Origin: an uncultured Clostridiaceae bacterium | Lineage (GTDB): Bacteria; Bacillota; Clostridia; Lachnospirales; Lachnospiraceae | Reading direction: 5' to 3' | Assembly (NCBI GenBank): GCA_902477765.1 | Contig: CABSIM010000007.1 | Coordinates: 1-64,000 of the forward strand | Length of the DNA stretch: 64,000 nucleotides | Shown here: piece by piece, positions 49,550 to 58,478 of the stretch | How positions within the stretch are numbered: position 1 is the stretch's first letter | How the letters are laid out: each line of letters starts with the position of its first letter | Translations under genes and position numbers: made by a program | Notes under the pieces: generated by a model | The model's input: the letters and a program-made list of their open reading frames with translations, nothing else | Told to the model about the DNA's origin: nothing | The model's database searches: none

Positions 49550-50941
49550 CTATTTCACGCGGGCAAGAACATCATCGATATTTCCGGCATTCAGGAACAG
49601 GTTCTCCGGTATGTCGTCATGTTTGCCTTCCAGGATCTCCTTGAAGCCCTGAATCGTTTCGGAAACAGGCACATAACGGCCTTCCAGTCCTGTAAACTGT
49701 CCTGCCACAAAGAACGGCTGTGAAAGGAATCTCTGGATCTTTCTTGCTCTGGATACGGTCAGCTTATCTTCTTCCGAAAGCTCATCCATACCCAGCATTG
49801 CGATGATATCCTGAAGCTCTTTATATCTCTGGAGCACTTCCTGCACGCCGCGAGCCACCCGGTAATGCTCCTCTCCCACGATCCTGGGATCCAGAATTCT
49901 GGATGTGGACTCCAGCGGATCCACAGCCGGATAAATTCCCAGTTCCACGATGGAACGGCTCAGAACCGTAGTGGCGTCCAGATGTGTGAAGGTATTGGCC
50001 GGAGCCGGGTCCGTCAGGTCATCCGCCGGCACATAAACTGCCTGAACCGAAGTGATGGAGCCGTTTTTTGTGGATGTGATCCGCTCCTGAAGCGCACCCA
50101 TTTCGGTCTGCAGGGTGGGCTGATATCCAACTGCCGACGGCATGCGGCCCAGAAGAGCCGATACCTCGGAACCTGCCTGGCTGAAACGGAAAATATTGTC
50201 AATGAAAAGCAGTACGTCCTTTCCGCCTTCATCACGGAAGTACTCTGCCATGGTCAGTCCCGTAAGACCCACACGCATACGGGCTCCCGGCGGTTCGTTC
50301 ATCTGTCCGAACACCATGGTGGTCTTATTGATAACACCGGACTCCTGCATTTCATAATACAGGTCATTGCCTTCACGGGTACGTTCACCAACACCGGTGA
50401 ATACGGAATAACCGCCGTGCTCCGTGGCAATGTTCCGGATCAGTTCCTGAATCAGAACGGTCTTGCCTACACCGGCACCGCCGAACAGACCGATTTTTCC
50501 GCCCTTCTGGTAGGGGCAGAGCAGGTCCACAACCTTGATTCCTGTTTCCAGAATCTCTGTTTCCGTGGACTGTTCCTCAAAGCTGGGGGCTTTCCGGTGA
50601 ATCGGAAGGCGTTTTTCTGTCTGCGGTTTCTCTTTATTGTCAATGGGATCGCCCAGAACATTGAAAATGCGGCCCAGAGTCTTTTCTCCCACCGGCACCA
50701 TAATGGGGCCTCCGGTGGCCACGGCCTCCATGCCGCGCACAAGACCGTCGGTAGGGCCGAGAGCGATACATCTGACTGTATCATCACCAAGATGCTGGGC
50801 AACTTCTACCACCAGTTTCCCGCCATCTGCCGTGGTGATCTCAATGGCGTCATTGATCTCAGGCAGATGGCCTTCGCTGAATTTGATATCCAGGACGGCA
50901 CTGATGACCTGAGTGATCCTGCCAATGTTTTTCTCTGCCAT
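49550..50941 (-). CDS. atpD: F-ATP synthase subunit beta
   Basis: 463 residues, the catalytic subunit. Walker A GGAGVGKTVLIQELI, the catalytic Glu in GVGERTREGNDLY, Walker B DVLLFIDNIFRFSQAGSEVSALLGRMPSAVGYQPTL region and the TKNGSITSVQAVYVPADDLTDP block are intact. I start at MAEKNIGRITQV with AAGGAG eight bases ahead; the upstream six-codon extension covers that site. Lies 65 bases after atpG. Confidence 0.98.
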   Translation of the reverse strand: MAEKNIGRITQVISAVLDIKFSEGHLPEINDAIEITTADGGKLVVEVAQHLGDDTVRCIALGPTDGLVRGMEAVATGGPIMVPVGEKTLGRIFNVLGDPIDNKEKPQTEKRLPIHRKAPSFEEQSTETEILETGIKVVDLLCPYQKGGKIGLFGGAGVGKTVLIQELIRNIATEHGGYSVFTGVGERTREGNDLYYEMQESGVINKTTMVFGQMNEPPGARMRVGLTGLTMAEYFRDEGGKDVLLFIDNIFRFSQAGSEVSALLGRMPSAVGYQPTLQTEMGALQERITSTKNGSITSVQAVYVPADDLTDPAPANTFTHLDATTVLSRSIVELGIYPAVDPLESTSRILDPRIVGEEHYRVARGVQEVLQRYKELQDIIAMLGMDELSEEDKLTVSRARKIQRFLSQPFFVAGQFTGLEGRYVPVSETIQGFKEILEGKHDDIPENLFLNAGNIDDVLARVK

Positions 50942-51006
50942 TTCCTTTCTCCTTGTCATATTCTAAATTCGCTGCGCTCACAGGCGCCGGCCTCGGGAAA
51001 ACCATC

Positions 51007-51873
51007 TTAGTTTTCAATGGCATTGGCGCCGGCAATAATCTCTGTAAGTTCCTGTGTAATGGAGCCCTGTCTTGCCCTGTTATACTGCAGGGACAGTTTT
51101 TCAATCATTTCCTCCGCATTGTTGGTGGCGGAATCCATGGCTGTCATTCTGGCTCCGTTTTCACTGGCGGCAGCTTCCAGAAACGCACCGTAAATCAGGC
51201 TGCTCATATATTTGGGAATGATATCGTTGAGGACCTCTTCCTCATTTGGCTCATAGTTCATCAGAAGCAGGTCATCTCCCGGATCTGCATCTTCCTCTGC
51301 TGCTTCCGGATCCACCGGCAGCAGCTTCATGAATCTGGGGATCTGGCTCACCGTGTTTCTGAATGAAGTATAGGCCAGATAAATCTCTCCGATCTCATTG
51401 TTTTCGAACTGGGCAAGAAGCTCCTTGGTCAGCCTGAGAGCATCCCCGTAAACCGGCTCCTCGATCATGTCCGAATAATCCCCGGCAATCTCATAGCCCT
51501 TTCTTGCAAGTCCGTCCCGTCCTTTCCTTCCTACGGCAAAGATTTTCGCGTCCTCCGCCGCAATTCCGCTTCCGGTCACAAGACGGATCATATTGGCATT
51601 GTATCCGCCTGCCAGGCCGCGGTTGGAAGTGATGACCACAACCGCCTTTTTTCCGGACTGCCCGGCTTTCAGATATCTGTGGGAAATTCCGCCGGACTTT
51701 TTCAGCATCTGCTGAATGGTCCTGTACATCACATTGAAATACAGCCTGGAATTCTCCGCTTTCTGCCGGGATTTCTGGAGCTTGACGGTGGCGACAAGTT
51801 TCATGGCTTTGGTAATCTGCTCTGTGCTTTCGATACTGGCTTTCCTGCGTTTAATGTCTCTCATGGTTGCCAT
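51007..51873 (-). CDS. atpG: F-ATP synthase subunit gamma
   Basis: 288 residues, the central shaft. N-terminal MATMRDIKRRKASIESTEQITKAMKLVATVKLQKSR and C-terminal SENGARMTAMDSATNNAEEMIEKLSLQYNRARQGSITQELTEIIAGANAI coils are highly typical (cited by position: 1-36 and 235-285). The nucleotide-like middle domain holds TSNRGLAGGYNANM. 15 bases after atpA. Confidence 0.97.
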   Translation of the reverse strand: MATMRDIKRRKASIESTEQITKAMKLVATVKLQKSRQKAENSRLYFNVMYRTIQQMLKKSGGISHRYLKAGQSGKKAVVVITSNRGLAGGYNANMIRLVTGSGIAAEDAKIFAVGRKGRDGLARKGYEIAGDYSDMIEEPVYGDALRLTKELLAQFENNEIGEIYLAYTSFRNTVSQIPRFMKLLPVDPEAAEEDADPGDDLLLMNYEPNEEEVLNDIIPKYMSSLIYGAFLEAAASENGARMTAMDSATNNAEEMIEKLSLQYNRARQGSITQELTEIIAGANAIEN

Positions 51874-51888
51874 GATTCATCACCTGCC

Positions 51889-53391
51889 TTATCTTGCCGC
51901 CTTGCACTCTTCAATGGCTTTTTTCAGGAGCTCTTCCGTCTCCGGCTTCAGTTCTTTCGTCTCCCGGATGCCGGCCGGAATCTCCGGATAGTGAGTATCA
52001 ATATAATGGAACAGTTCCTTTTCAAAGTCCAGAACCTCCGCCACCGGAATATCCAGAAGATATTTCTTCGTGGCCGCGTAAATGATGATTACCTGATACT
52101 CCACGGCCATGGGCTGGTACTGGGGCTGCTTCAGAACTTCACGGATTCTTTCACCCTGAGCCAGCTGTTCCTTTGTGCTGGCATCCAGCTCGGAACCGAA
52201 CTGGGCAAAGGAAGCCAGTTCCCGGTACTGGGCAAGCTCCACACGGATGGGCGCCGCAATTTTCTTGATGGCCTTGATCTGGGCCGCGCCGCCCACACGG
52301 GATACGGAAAGTCCCGCATTGATGGCCGGACGGAATCCGGAATGGAACATTTCCGTTTCCAGATAGATCTGACCGTCGGTAATGGAAATTACATTGGTCG
52401 GAATATATGCGGATACGTCACCTGCCTGGGTCTCAATGATGGGAAGGGCCGTCAGGGAACCTCCGCCCAGATCATCCGACAGCCTGGAGGCTCTCTCCAG
52501 CAGTCTGGAATGCAGATAGAATACGTCGCCGGGGTATGCCTCACGTCCCGGAGGTCTCTTGAGCAGCAGGGACAGGGTACGGTAAGCGGCGGCATGTTTG
52601 CTCAGGTCATCATATACCACCAGTACATCTTCTCCGTTTTCCATCCACTCCTCGCCGATGGCGCAGCCCGCATAGGGAGCAATATACTGTAACGGAGCCA
52701 GGTCTGACGCAGTGGAAACCACAAGGGTCGTATAATCCATGGCACCGAATTCTTCCAGGGTTTTTACGATGTTGGCAACCGTGGATGCCTTCTGGCCGAT
52801 GGCCACGTAGATACAGTGCATGCCCTGACCCTTCTGGTTAATGATGGTGTCAATGGCAATGGCTGTTTTTCCGGTCTGGCGGTCGCCGATGATCAGCTCC
52901 CGCTGTCCTCTTCCGATGGGAATCATGGCGTCAATGGCCTTGATTCCGGTCTGTACCGGAGTGTCCACGGATTTTCTTTCGATGACGCCGTGAGCCACGC
53001 GCTCAATCCGGCGGTATTTATCTGTATGAATGGGACCTTTGCCGTCAATGGGCTGTCCCAGGGCATTGACCACACGTCCGGTCATGGCATCGCCCACCGG
53101 AACCTCCACCACGCGGCCTGTGGTCTTTACCGTATCGCCTTCGCTGATGCCTGAAGTATCGCCGAGCAGAACAGCACCCACATTGTCCTCCTCCAGGTTC
53201 AGGACCATGCCGTATACCTCGCCGGGGAACTCCAGCAGTTCACCCTGCATGGCTTTCTCCAGACCATGGATACGGGCAATGCCGTCTGCCACCTGAATGA
53301 CGGTTCCCACATCAGAGACTTCCAGTTTGGCAGAATATCTTTCGATCTGTTCTTTTATGACCGAGCTGATTTCTTCTGGTCTCAAGTTCAT
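51889..53391 (-). CDS. atpA: F-ATP synthase subunit alpha
   Basis: 500 residues, non-catalytic nucleotide-binding subunit. IGRGQRELIIGDRQTGKTAIAIDTI (Walker A GDRQTGKT), VVYDDLSKHAAAYR and AYPGDVFYLHSRLLERA are standard. I start at MNLRPEEISSV; a ribosome-site-like AAGGTG lies 10 bases upstream and the longer frame would overlap atpH. 28 bases after the atpH stop. Confidence 0.97.
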   Translation of the reverse strand: MNLRPEEISSVIKEQIERYSAKLEVSDVGTVIQVADGIARIHGLEKAMQGELLEFPGEVYGMVLNLEEDNVGAVLLGDTSGISEGDTVKTTGRVVEVPVGDAMTGRVVNALGQPIDGKGPIHTDKYRRIERVAHGVIERKSVDTPVQTGIKAIDAMIPIGRGQRELIIGDRQTGKTAIAIDTIINQKGQGMHCIYVAIGQKASTVANIVKTLEEFGAMDYTTLVVSTASDLAPLQYIAPYAGCAIGEEWMENGEDVLVVYDDLSKHAAAYRTLSLLLKRPPGREAYPGDVFYLHSRLLERASRLSDDLGGGSLTALPIIETQAGDVSAYIPTNVISITDGQIYLETEMFHSGFRPAINAGLSVSRVGGAAQIKAIKKIAAPIRVELAQYRELASFAQFGSELDASTKEQLAQGERIREVLKQPQYQPMAVEYQVIIIYAATKKYLLDIPVAEVLDFEKELFHYIDTHYPEIPAGIRETKELKPETEELLKKAIEECKAAR

Positions 53392-53419
53392 TTGAGGTCT
53401 GCACCTTCTTTCTTTTCCA

Positions 53420-53968
53420 TTAAGCAAGCTGAATCTTCAGAAGCTCCCGTTTCAGTTCCAGAAGCTGGGTCCGGATGCTGCTGTCCACAACCCGGTCACC
53501 GATGCGGATGACAAGTCCGCCGATCAGATCCGGGTCCACCCTGTACTCTGTTTCCAGACTTACAAAAGCCGTGGTTTCCAGAATCCGGTTTTCTATCTTC
53601 TTTTTCTGTTCTTCAGAAAGCTCTGCGGCGCTGGTCACGGACACCACGCCGATTTTTTTGTATTCTTTTACTCTGTCTATGAAATAGTCCAGGATGGGGA
53701 CAATGAAATCCTGACGTCCCTTTTCCACAACAATAATGAAAAATCCCAGAAAATCCTCCGTGGTCCGGCCGGAGAATATATTTTTCAGAACCTGGATCTT
53801 TTCTTCTTTTTCAATCTGCGGATGATTCAGAAACGCTGCAAGGTCCGGATTTTCCTGAAAAATACCCTTCAGGGCCTCGGCCTCGGGAAGCCATTCCAAA
53901 GCTTTTCCCTTGTCCATGGCATCTTCAAACAGGGCGTCTCCGTATACCTTTGACACTAGCTTTGCCAT
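53420..53968 (-). CDS. atpH: F-ATP synthase subunit delta
   Basis: 182 residues linking the stator stalk to the alpha3beta3 head. The N-terminal helical domain (VYGDALFEDAMDKGKALEWLPEAEAL) and the C-terminal VDPDLIGGLVIRIGDRVVDSSIRTQLLELKRELLK block (cited by position 145-180) identify it. Its start overlaps atpF by 13 bases. Confidence 0.95.
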   Translation of the reverse strand: MAKLVSKVYGDALFEDAMDKGKALEWLPEAEALKGIFQENPDLAAFLNHPQIEKEEKIQVLKNIFSGRTTEDFLGFFIIVVEKGRQDFIVPILDYFIDRVKEYKKIGVVSVTSAAELSEEQKKKIENRILETTAFVSLETEYRVDPDLIGGLVIRIGDRVVDSSIRTQLLELKRELLKIQLA

Positions 53969-54471
53969 GTACGCTCACCCATTTCCTTTAAAGTCTCATC
54001 AACCAGGGCATCCTGTATTTTCACGTCGATGGATGCGGCCACGGCTTTGGCTGCCATCATAGATGCGATGGAAACCATCTCCTGCTTCACCTCTTCCAGA
54101 GCCTTCTTCTTTTCCAGCTCCACTTCGCGGTTTGCCCGGGAAAGGATCCGCTCCGCTTCCTCCCTGGCTTCTGCCAGGATATCCGTTTCCTGTTTCTTTG
54201 CTTTTTTTCTCGCCTCGTCCAGAATCTGCTCGGCTTCTTTATGAATCTCCTTCAGTCTGTCCTCATACTCGGCTTTCAGCGCCTCGGCACTTTTCTTGTT
54301 ATCCCTGGCATTCTGAAGGTCATCCGCGATTTTCTGTCTTCTTTTTTCCAGATAATCCCTGACGGGATTGAACAGAAAATACGACAGCGCAAAAAACAGG
54401 ATGAAAATATTGATTCCCGTGATTACGATATCATTGATCCACTGAGGGTCAAAATTAATTAACCGTTCCAA
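53956..54471 (-). CDS. atpF: F-ATP synthase subunit b
   Basis: 171 residues: one N-terminal membrane helix (about 13-35, INIFILFFALSYFLFNPV) and a long charged right-handed coiled coil (about 38-150) that forms the peripheral stalk. YFLFNPVRDYLEKRRQKIADDLQNA is typical. Only one b gene is present, so the stalk should be a homodimer. 43 bases after atpE. Confidence 0.95.
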   Translation of the reverse strand: MERLINFDPQWINDIVITGINIFILFFALSYFLFNPVRDYLEKRRQKIADDLQNARDNKKSAEALKAEYEDRLKEIHKEAEQILDEARKKAKKQETDILAEAREEAERILSRANREVELEKKKALEEVKQEMVSIASMMAAKAVAASIDVKIQDALVDETLKEMGERTWQS

Positions 54472-54514
54472 GGTCCAGTCTCGCCTCCTTTAGCCTTCCG
54501 GTTTTCCATGCAGA

Positions 54515-54769
54515 TCAACCGAACGGCTTGACGAACATGAGGATGATGGCAACGACCAGACCATAAAGACCTGTAGTCTCGGCAACTGCCTGGCCCAGAA
54601 GCATGGTGGATGTGATATCGGATTTTGCTCCGGGATTTCTTCCCACTGCGGCAGCACCGTGTCCTGCTGCGATACCCTGTCCTACACCAGGTCCGATACC
54701 GGCGATCATTGCCAGCCCTGCTCCGATTGCGGAACAACCATAAATGAAATCCTGTCCTGAAATATTCAT
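54515..54769 (-). CDS. atpE: F-ATP synthase subunit c, sodium type
   Basis: 84 residues, two helices with the polar loop RNPGAKS. The ion site matches sodium-coupled rotors: Gln31 in GPGVGQG of helix 1, and Val62, Glu64, Thr65 and Tyr69 in AVAETTGLYG of helix 2, the same set (Gln, Val, Glu, Ser/Thr, Tyr) as in Ilyobacter and Acetobacterium. Proton-only rings usually lack the Gln and the Ser/Thr. It therefore probably moves sodium ions. GAGGAATTC-type site precedes the ATG. Confidence 0.96.
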   Translation of the reverse strand: MNISGQDFIYGCSAIGAGLAMIAGIGPGVGQGIAAGHGAAAVGRNPGAKSDITSTMLLGQAVAETTGLYGLVVAIILMFVKPFG

Positions 54770-54820
54770 ATAGAATTCCTCCTGAAATTAAAATGTTGAC
54801 AACTGTTTCGCATTTGTCAC

Positions 54821-55519
54821 TTAAAGTTTGTCGTTTACATATACCATGGTCAGCATACAGAACACATAGGTCTGAATACAGCCCGAGAACAGATCACAGT
54901 ATACGTGAAGCGCCGCCGGTATACCGATCTTTACAAAAATCGGCATCATGCCGTACCAGAGTCCCATGATGATGACTCCCGACAGCATGTTGGCAAACAG
55001 ACGGAGCGATATGGAGATGGGATTGGCAAATTCTCCGATCAGATTGATCGGGAACAGAACCGGAATGGGCTTGAACAGTCCGGTAAAGTGTCCCACGCCA
55101 TGATTTTTGATGCCCTGATACTGCACGATCCCGAACGTCACCAGGCCCAGAAGAAATGTCACGCCGAAATCCGCCGTCACGGTTCTTAAGCCGAACAGGC
55201 CGCTGAGATTGCAGAACAGGATAAACAGGAATATGGTTCCGATATAATTTGCAAACCGTCTTGCCTCACCGTGCAGAATTCCGGTTGTCATGCTTTCCAG
55301 AAGTTCGATCCCGATCTCCAGAATATTCTGGAAGGTTCCCGGAACTTCCGTTGCCCGTTTCATGGCACGATTGGCGGCAAAGGCCAGAACCACAAGAAGG
55401 ACCGTGACGATCGTCATGCCCACTGTCGTTGTCGTCAGCCACAGTTCCTGTCCGAAGAGCTGGTATTTCACGATCCCGTGGATCATAAAATCCGCTCCGC
55501 TGCCAGCAGTTTCCCCCAT
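54821..55519 (-). CDS. atpB: F-ATP synthase subunit a
   Basis: 232 residues with about five or six membrane helices. The essential stator arginine is present in ISISLRLFANMLSGVIIMG (about residue 175), and the NLSGLFGLRTVTADFGVTF and FPINLIGEFANPIS segments are typical. It forms the ion half-channels against the c-ring. AGGAGG lies 11 bases ahead of the ATG. Confidence 0.95.
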   Translation of the reverse strand: MGETAGSGADFMIHGIVKYQLFGQELWLTTTTVGMTIVTVLLVVLAFAANRAMKRATEVPGTFQNILEIGIELLESMTTGILHGEARRFANYIGTIFLFILFCNLSGLFGLRTVTADFGVTFLLGLVTFGIVQYQGIKNHGVGHFTGLFKPIPVLFPINLIGEFANPISISLRLFANMLSGVIIMGLWYGMMPIFVKIGIPAALHVYCDLFSGCIQTYVFCMLTMVYVNDKL

Positions 55520-55554
55520 TACTGCTTCATCCTCCTTTCTTGAAAAGTAAAGGT

Positions 55555-55965
55555 TTATCCCAAAGGAGCCTGTGAATCCCCGGCCCGATGGTTCAGAAAT
55601 TTATGCACTGCGGGATACAGATATGCACCGGTCTTCATTCCCAGAAGTCCCAGTGCCGCCGCAAGAATATTGATATCCGTGAACTTCCATAAAACAGCCA
55701 CAGCCGCAATGATGCCCAGCCCTCTGAGAAGCGCGTGGGCCGCCATTTTTTTCGACGCATAGGCCTCGTCCCCGGATGCGGCACACAGTTCCGCCGATAC
55801 GGCAATGCTGGCCAGAAGGCCGAACGCCCCCAGCATTCCCGCCAGAAGTCCCAGAAAAACCGGAACACTCCGGAACCGCACCAGACATATGGCTGCCAGT
55901 ACCAGATTATGGAGCACCACGCCCACATACATTTCCAGCACCTGTTTCCGGATGGAGTCGCTCAT
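55555..55965 (-). CDS. atpI: ATP synthase subunit I-like membrane protein
   Basis: 136 residues with four membrane helices, at the standard atpI position between the AtpZ-like gene and atpB. The sequence is poorly conserved, as is usual for AtpI; the DEAYASKKMAAHALLRGLG segment between helices 2 and 3 and the C-terminal PAVHKFLNHRAG tail are visible. AtpI helps c-ring assembly. Its ATG overlaps the previous stop by one base (TGATG). Confidence 0.8.
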   Translation of the reverse strand: MSDSIRKQVLEMYVGVVLHNLVLAAICLVRFRSVPVFLGLLAGMLGAFGLLASIAVSAELCAASGDEAYASKKMAAHALLRGLGIIAAVAVLWKFTDINILAAALGLLGMKTGAYLYPAVHKFLNHRAGDSQAPLG

Positions 55966-56255
55966 CAGCGGTCACCGCCTTTCTCGCCGAATTTCTCGTT
56001 CCATTCCCTTACCTGCGCCTCCATTTCCTGCTCTTTTTCCCTCCGCTCTTTTTCCACGGTGGCTTTGGCGGTCCTGTAGGCACTTGCGGCTCCGGAAAGG
56101 ATGCCGAGAATCAGAAACACAAGGGTGGTCTTCACGCCGAATTTTCTGTCGATCCAGATTCCGGCCAGGAGGCAGAGAAAGACCGGCGTCAGCACATTGA
56201 TGCCCAGCTGGGTCACCAGTACCAGATTGCTCAGGCCGTTTTTTTTCTGACTCAT
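55965..56255 (-). CDS. atpZ: AtpZ-like small membrane protein
   Basis: 96 residues with two helices (about 10-30 and 42-62) and a charged C-terminal coiled tail. LVTQLGINVLTPVFLCLLAGIWIDRKFGVKTT is the AtpZ/AtpI-like core (GxWxDxxFG). In other Firmicutes AtpZ and AtpI form a pore for Mg or Ca or act in assembly. First gene of the atp operon, 37 bases after its -10 box. Confidence 0.85.
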   Translation of the reverse strand: MSQKKNGLSNLVLVTQLGINVLTPVFLCLLAGIWIDRKFGVKTTLVFLILGILSGAASAYRTAKATVEKERREKEQEMEAQVREWNEKFGEKGGDR

Positions 56256-56291
56256 TGAGTTTCCATCCCTTCTTTCACGAATATCGGCTCC

Positions 56292-56320
56292 ATTATACTA
56301 AATATTTCCGTCTTTGTCCA
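56292..56320 (-). promoter_or_regulatory. Promoter of the atp operon
   Basis: Minus-strand TGGACA (plus 56315-56320), 17 bases, TATAAT (plus 56292-56297); the leader would be only about 30 bases before the AtpZ ATG. Confidence 0.8.
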
Positions 56321-56357
56321 TTTCTAACCCGATGTTTGCCGGAAGTTTTTTCGGGTA

Positions 56358-57203
56358 TCACGGAAATTTCACGTTTCCTCTTCCGGCCCCCAGCTGCCAG
56401 AAAGCCACTGCACTGGCTGCCGCCACATTGAGGGAGTCCACGCCGTGAAACATGGGAATTTTCACCGTATAATCACTGCGCCGGATGGTCTCTTCTCCCA
56501 GACCTTCTCCTTCGGTTCCCAGAATCACCGCCAGCTTTTCTTCCTTCGCCAGCTGCGGGTCCGCAACGGACACCGAATCCTCTTTCAGGGCCATGGCAGC
56601 GGTCCGGAACCCCAGTTTTCCCAGAAGTTCCATTCCCTGTTCCGGCCATTTCTTTTTCCGGTCAAACCATGTCCATGGAATCTGAAACACGGTTCCCATG
56701 CTCACCCGGATCGCCCTCCTGTACAGAGGATCGCTGCAGGAAGGAGCCAGCAGCACCGCATCCATTCCGAGTGCCGCTGCAGACCGGAAAATGGCACCCA
56801 TATTGGTGGGATTCATCACACCTTCCAGAACGGCGATTCTGGAAGCCTTACCTGCGATTTCCTCCACGGAAGGAAGCGGCTTCCGTTTCATGACACACAG
56901 CATGCCTCTGGTCAGCTGGAACCCCGTCAGGCCGGTGAGCACCTCAGAAGAAGCCGTATAGACCGGAATCTCCGGATACCGTTCCGTCAGCTGAACCGAC
57001 TCTCCTCTCAGATGCTCCCTGGCCGCCAGAAAAGAAACCGGAGCAAATCCCGCATCCATGGCCCTTTCAATGACCCGGGGACTTTCTGCAATAAACAGTC
57101 CGGGAGCCGGTTCATAATAACGGGCCAGCTGGTTCTCGGAAATTCTGGCATAAACATCCAGTTCCGGCGCTGAAAGATCTTTTATTTCCACAATCTCTGC
57201 CAT
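56358..57203 (-). CDS. TrmH/SpoU-family RNA methyltransferase
   Basis: 281 residues. An N-terminal substrate-binding domain (about 1-110, FIAESPRVIERAMDAG) precedes the knotted SpoU domain: LEGVMNPTNMGAIFRSAAALGMDAVLL (about 125-151), VILGTEGEGLGEETI and IPMFHGVDSLNVAAASAVAFW, the three SpoU motifs with Asn, Arg and Ser/Asn residues that bind S-adenosylmethionine. It 2'-O-methylates rRNA or tRNA; exact site unknown. AAGGAG precedes the ATG. Confidence 0.92.
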   Translation of the reverse strand: MAEIVEIKDLSAPELDVYARISENQLARYYEPAPGLFIAESPRVIERAMDAGFAPVSFLAAREHLRGESVQLTERYPEIPVYTASSEVLTGLTGFQLTRGMLCVMKRKPLPSVEEIAGKASRIAVLEGVMNPTNMGAIFRSAAALGMDAVLLAPSCSDPLYRRAIRVSMGTVFQIPWTWFDRKKKWPEQGMELLGKLGFRTAAMALKEDSVSVADPQLAKEEKLAVILGTEGEGLGEETIRRSDYTVKIPMFHGVDSLNVAAASAVAFWQLGAGRGNVKFP

Positions 57204-57282
57204 AATACTTCTCCTTTATCTCCTTTGTACATCTTTTTCCTGCATCCGGGACCTGTGCCGTTCCGCATTCCCCGGAAATTCC

Positions 57283-57325
57283 AAAAAAACCCTTATCCGG
57301 CAGGGCCGAGCAAGGGCTTTTTTAG
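57283..57325 (-). terminator. Terminator of the lipoprotein gene
   Basis: Minus-strand AGCCCTT...AAGGGTT hairpin with a GC-rich interior and seven T after it, about 42 bases past the stop codon. Confidence 0.75.
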
Positions 57326-57367
57326 AGATCCTTTTATGATTTATCTTTTGTTTCCTTTATCCCGTTA

Positions 57368-58009
57368 TTAATAATTGATTCCTGTGATTCCCAGTTTGCC
57401 GTCCACGGAATTAAAAATGATATTGGGGGTATCATCTCCGATGACAACTCCTGCCACCAGCGGCTCCAGGCTTCCAAGATCGGCGGAGGACACCGCGTCG
57501 ATCAGGCTCTGATCAAAAATCACTGCTGGATCCAGTGCCAGAAACGCCTCTTTGCTGTCCACGATTCCGTCATTTTCCTGCACGCAGGAGATATAGGTGG
57601 GATATGCCATCAGATCTGCAAGCGCATTCATGTCCTTGGCTTTTACTGCCTCCACAATCTGGGACGCAAACCCGTTGTAATCGGAATTTTCCAGGTCACT
57701 GAAATTCTTATCTTCCTCGTTCATTTCATCTTCCAGCGTAGCACCAGGTCCCTGTGCTTCGATCTCTGCATCCAGAGTCTCCTCGGTCTCATCTGCCGCC
57801 TTGCTGTCATCGGTTCCGTTCTGGGATGCGGAAACGTCTTCCTTATCTGTCTCCTTTTCCCCTTCTGCTGTTGTTCCTGCTTCAGAGGATGCCTCTGCGG
57901 ATGCTCCGCTTTCCGTGGTTTCTGTTGAAGACGCATTGCCTGACCCGCATGCGGTCACCATAACGGCAATGGCACATACAGCCAGTACAGTCAGAATTTT
58001 TTTCTTCAT
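57368..58009 (-). CDS. Lipoprotein of unknown function
   Basis: 213 residues. Lipobox VTAC with Cys21, then an acidic, Ser/Thr/Glu/Ala-rich linker (about 25-100) and a compact C-terminal domain (about 105-213) containing FASQIVEAVKAKDMNALADLMAYPTYIS and DDTPNIIFNSVDGKLGITGINY, a shape like the small NTF2/DUF4878-type sensor domains attached to Clostridia lipoproteins. No enzyme motif. Start at MKKKILTVLA with GAGGAG ahead; the longer frame is not supported. Its promoter, about 160 bases upstream, carries an inverted repeat. Confidence 0.75.
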   Translation of the reverse strand: MKKKILTVLAVCAIAVMVTACGSGNASSTETTESGASAEASSEAGTTAEGEKETDKEDVSASQNGTDDSKAADETEETLDAEIEAQGPGATLEDEMNEEDKNFSDLENSDYNGFASQIVEAVKAKDMNALADLMAYPTYISCVQENDGIVDSKEAFLALDPAVIFDQSLIDAVSSADLGSLEPLVAGVVIGDDTPNIIFNSVDGKLGITGINY

Positions 58010-58167
58010 AATAATCACTCTCCTCAGATTGATTCTTTCCGCCGGCATTCCTGGCGCCGGCGTTCCATGCCGCAGTCCGCACGCAGTTCCCGTGCCTGTC
58101 TCCGCAGGGCGTTTCTGCAGGCGGTCCGCCGCTTCTCTGTCAGATAGCATCTGCCATAACAGGGAAC

Positions 58168-58197
58168 AATATACCATCTTGATTTCTTAATATCAAG
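58168..58197 (-). promoter_or_regulatory. Promoter of the lipoprotein gene with inverted repeat
   Basis: Minus-strand TTGATA (plus 58191-58196), 17 bases, TATATT (plus 58168-58173). CTTGAT-N8-ATCAAG (58178-58197) covers the -35 and most of the spacer and may be an operator. Confidence 0.6.
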
Positions 58198-58440
58198 GAA
58201 GAAATTATTAAAATTGTTTTTATTTTTCGTAGTATTTCTCCGGTCCTTTTCATTTTCCTTTTAGAAATTTTCCATACTTCCGTCACAATTCTCCGGTATA
58301 CTGTAACCATCAAAAACAAATGAGGCCGGCATAAAAAAGCGCGCAGACATTGCCGGACTCGACTAACAATAATCTCCGTGCCGCAGGGCCGGAGTTGATC
58401 ATATAAATAAAACATCCTATTATCCTCTTTTTAACCATAC

Positions 58441-58468
58441 AAAAACCCGGGAAATTTCCCGGGTTTTT
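58441..58468. terminator. Symmetric terminator after the nitrilase-linked LysR gene
   Basis: AAAAACCCGGGAAATTTCCC continuing to GGGTTTTT: ten-base-plus arms with T-runs on both strands, 11 bases after the LysR stop. Confidence 0.88.
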
Positions 58469-58478
58469 GTATGTCTTT

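Larger units (their letters stand above)
58010..58478. other. Non-coding gap with promoter and terminator
   Basis: 469 bases holding the lipoprotein promoter (58168-58196) with its inverted repeat, a long leader of about 150 bases, and the LysR terminator (58441-58468). Short frames inside it have no ribosome site. Nothing else supported. Confidence 0.5.
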
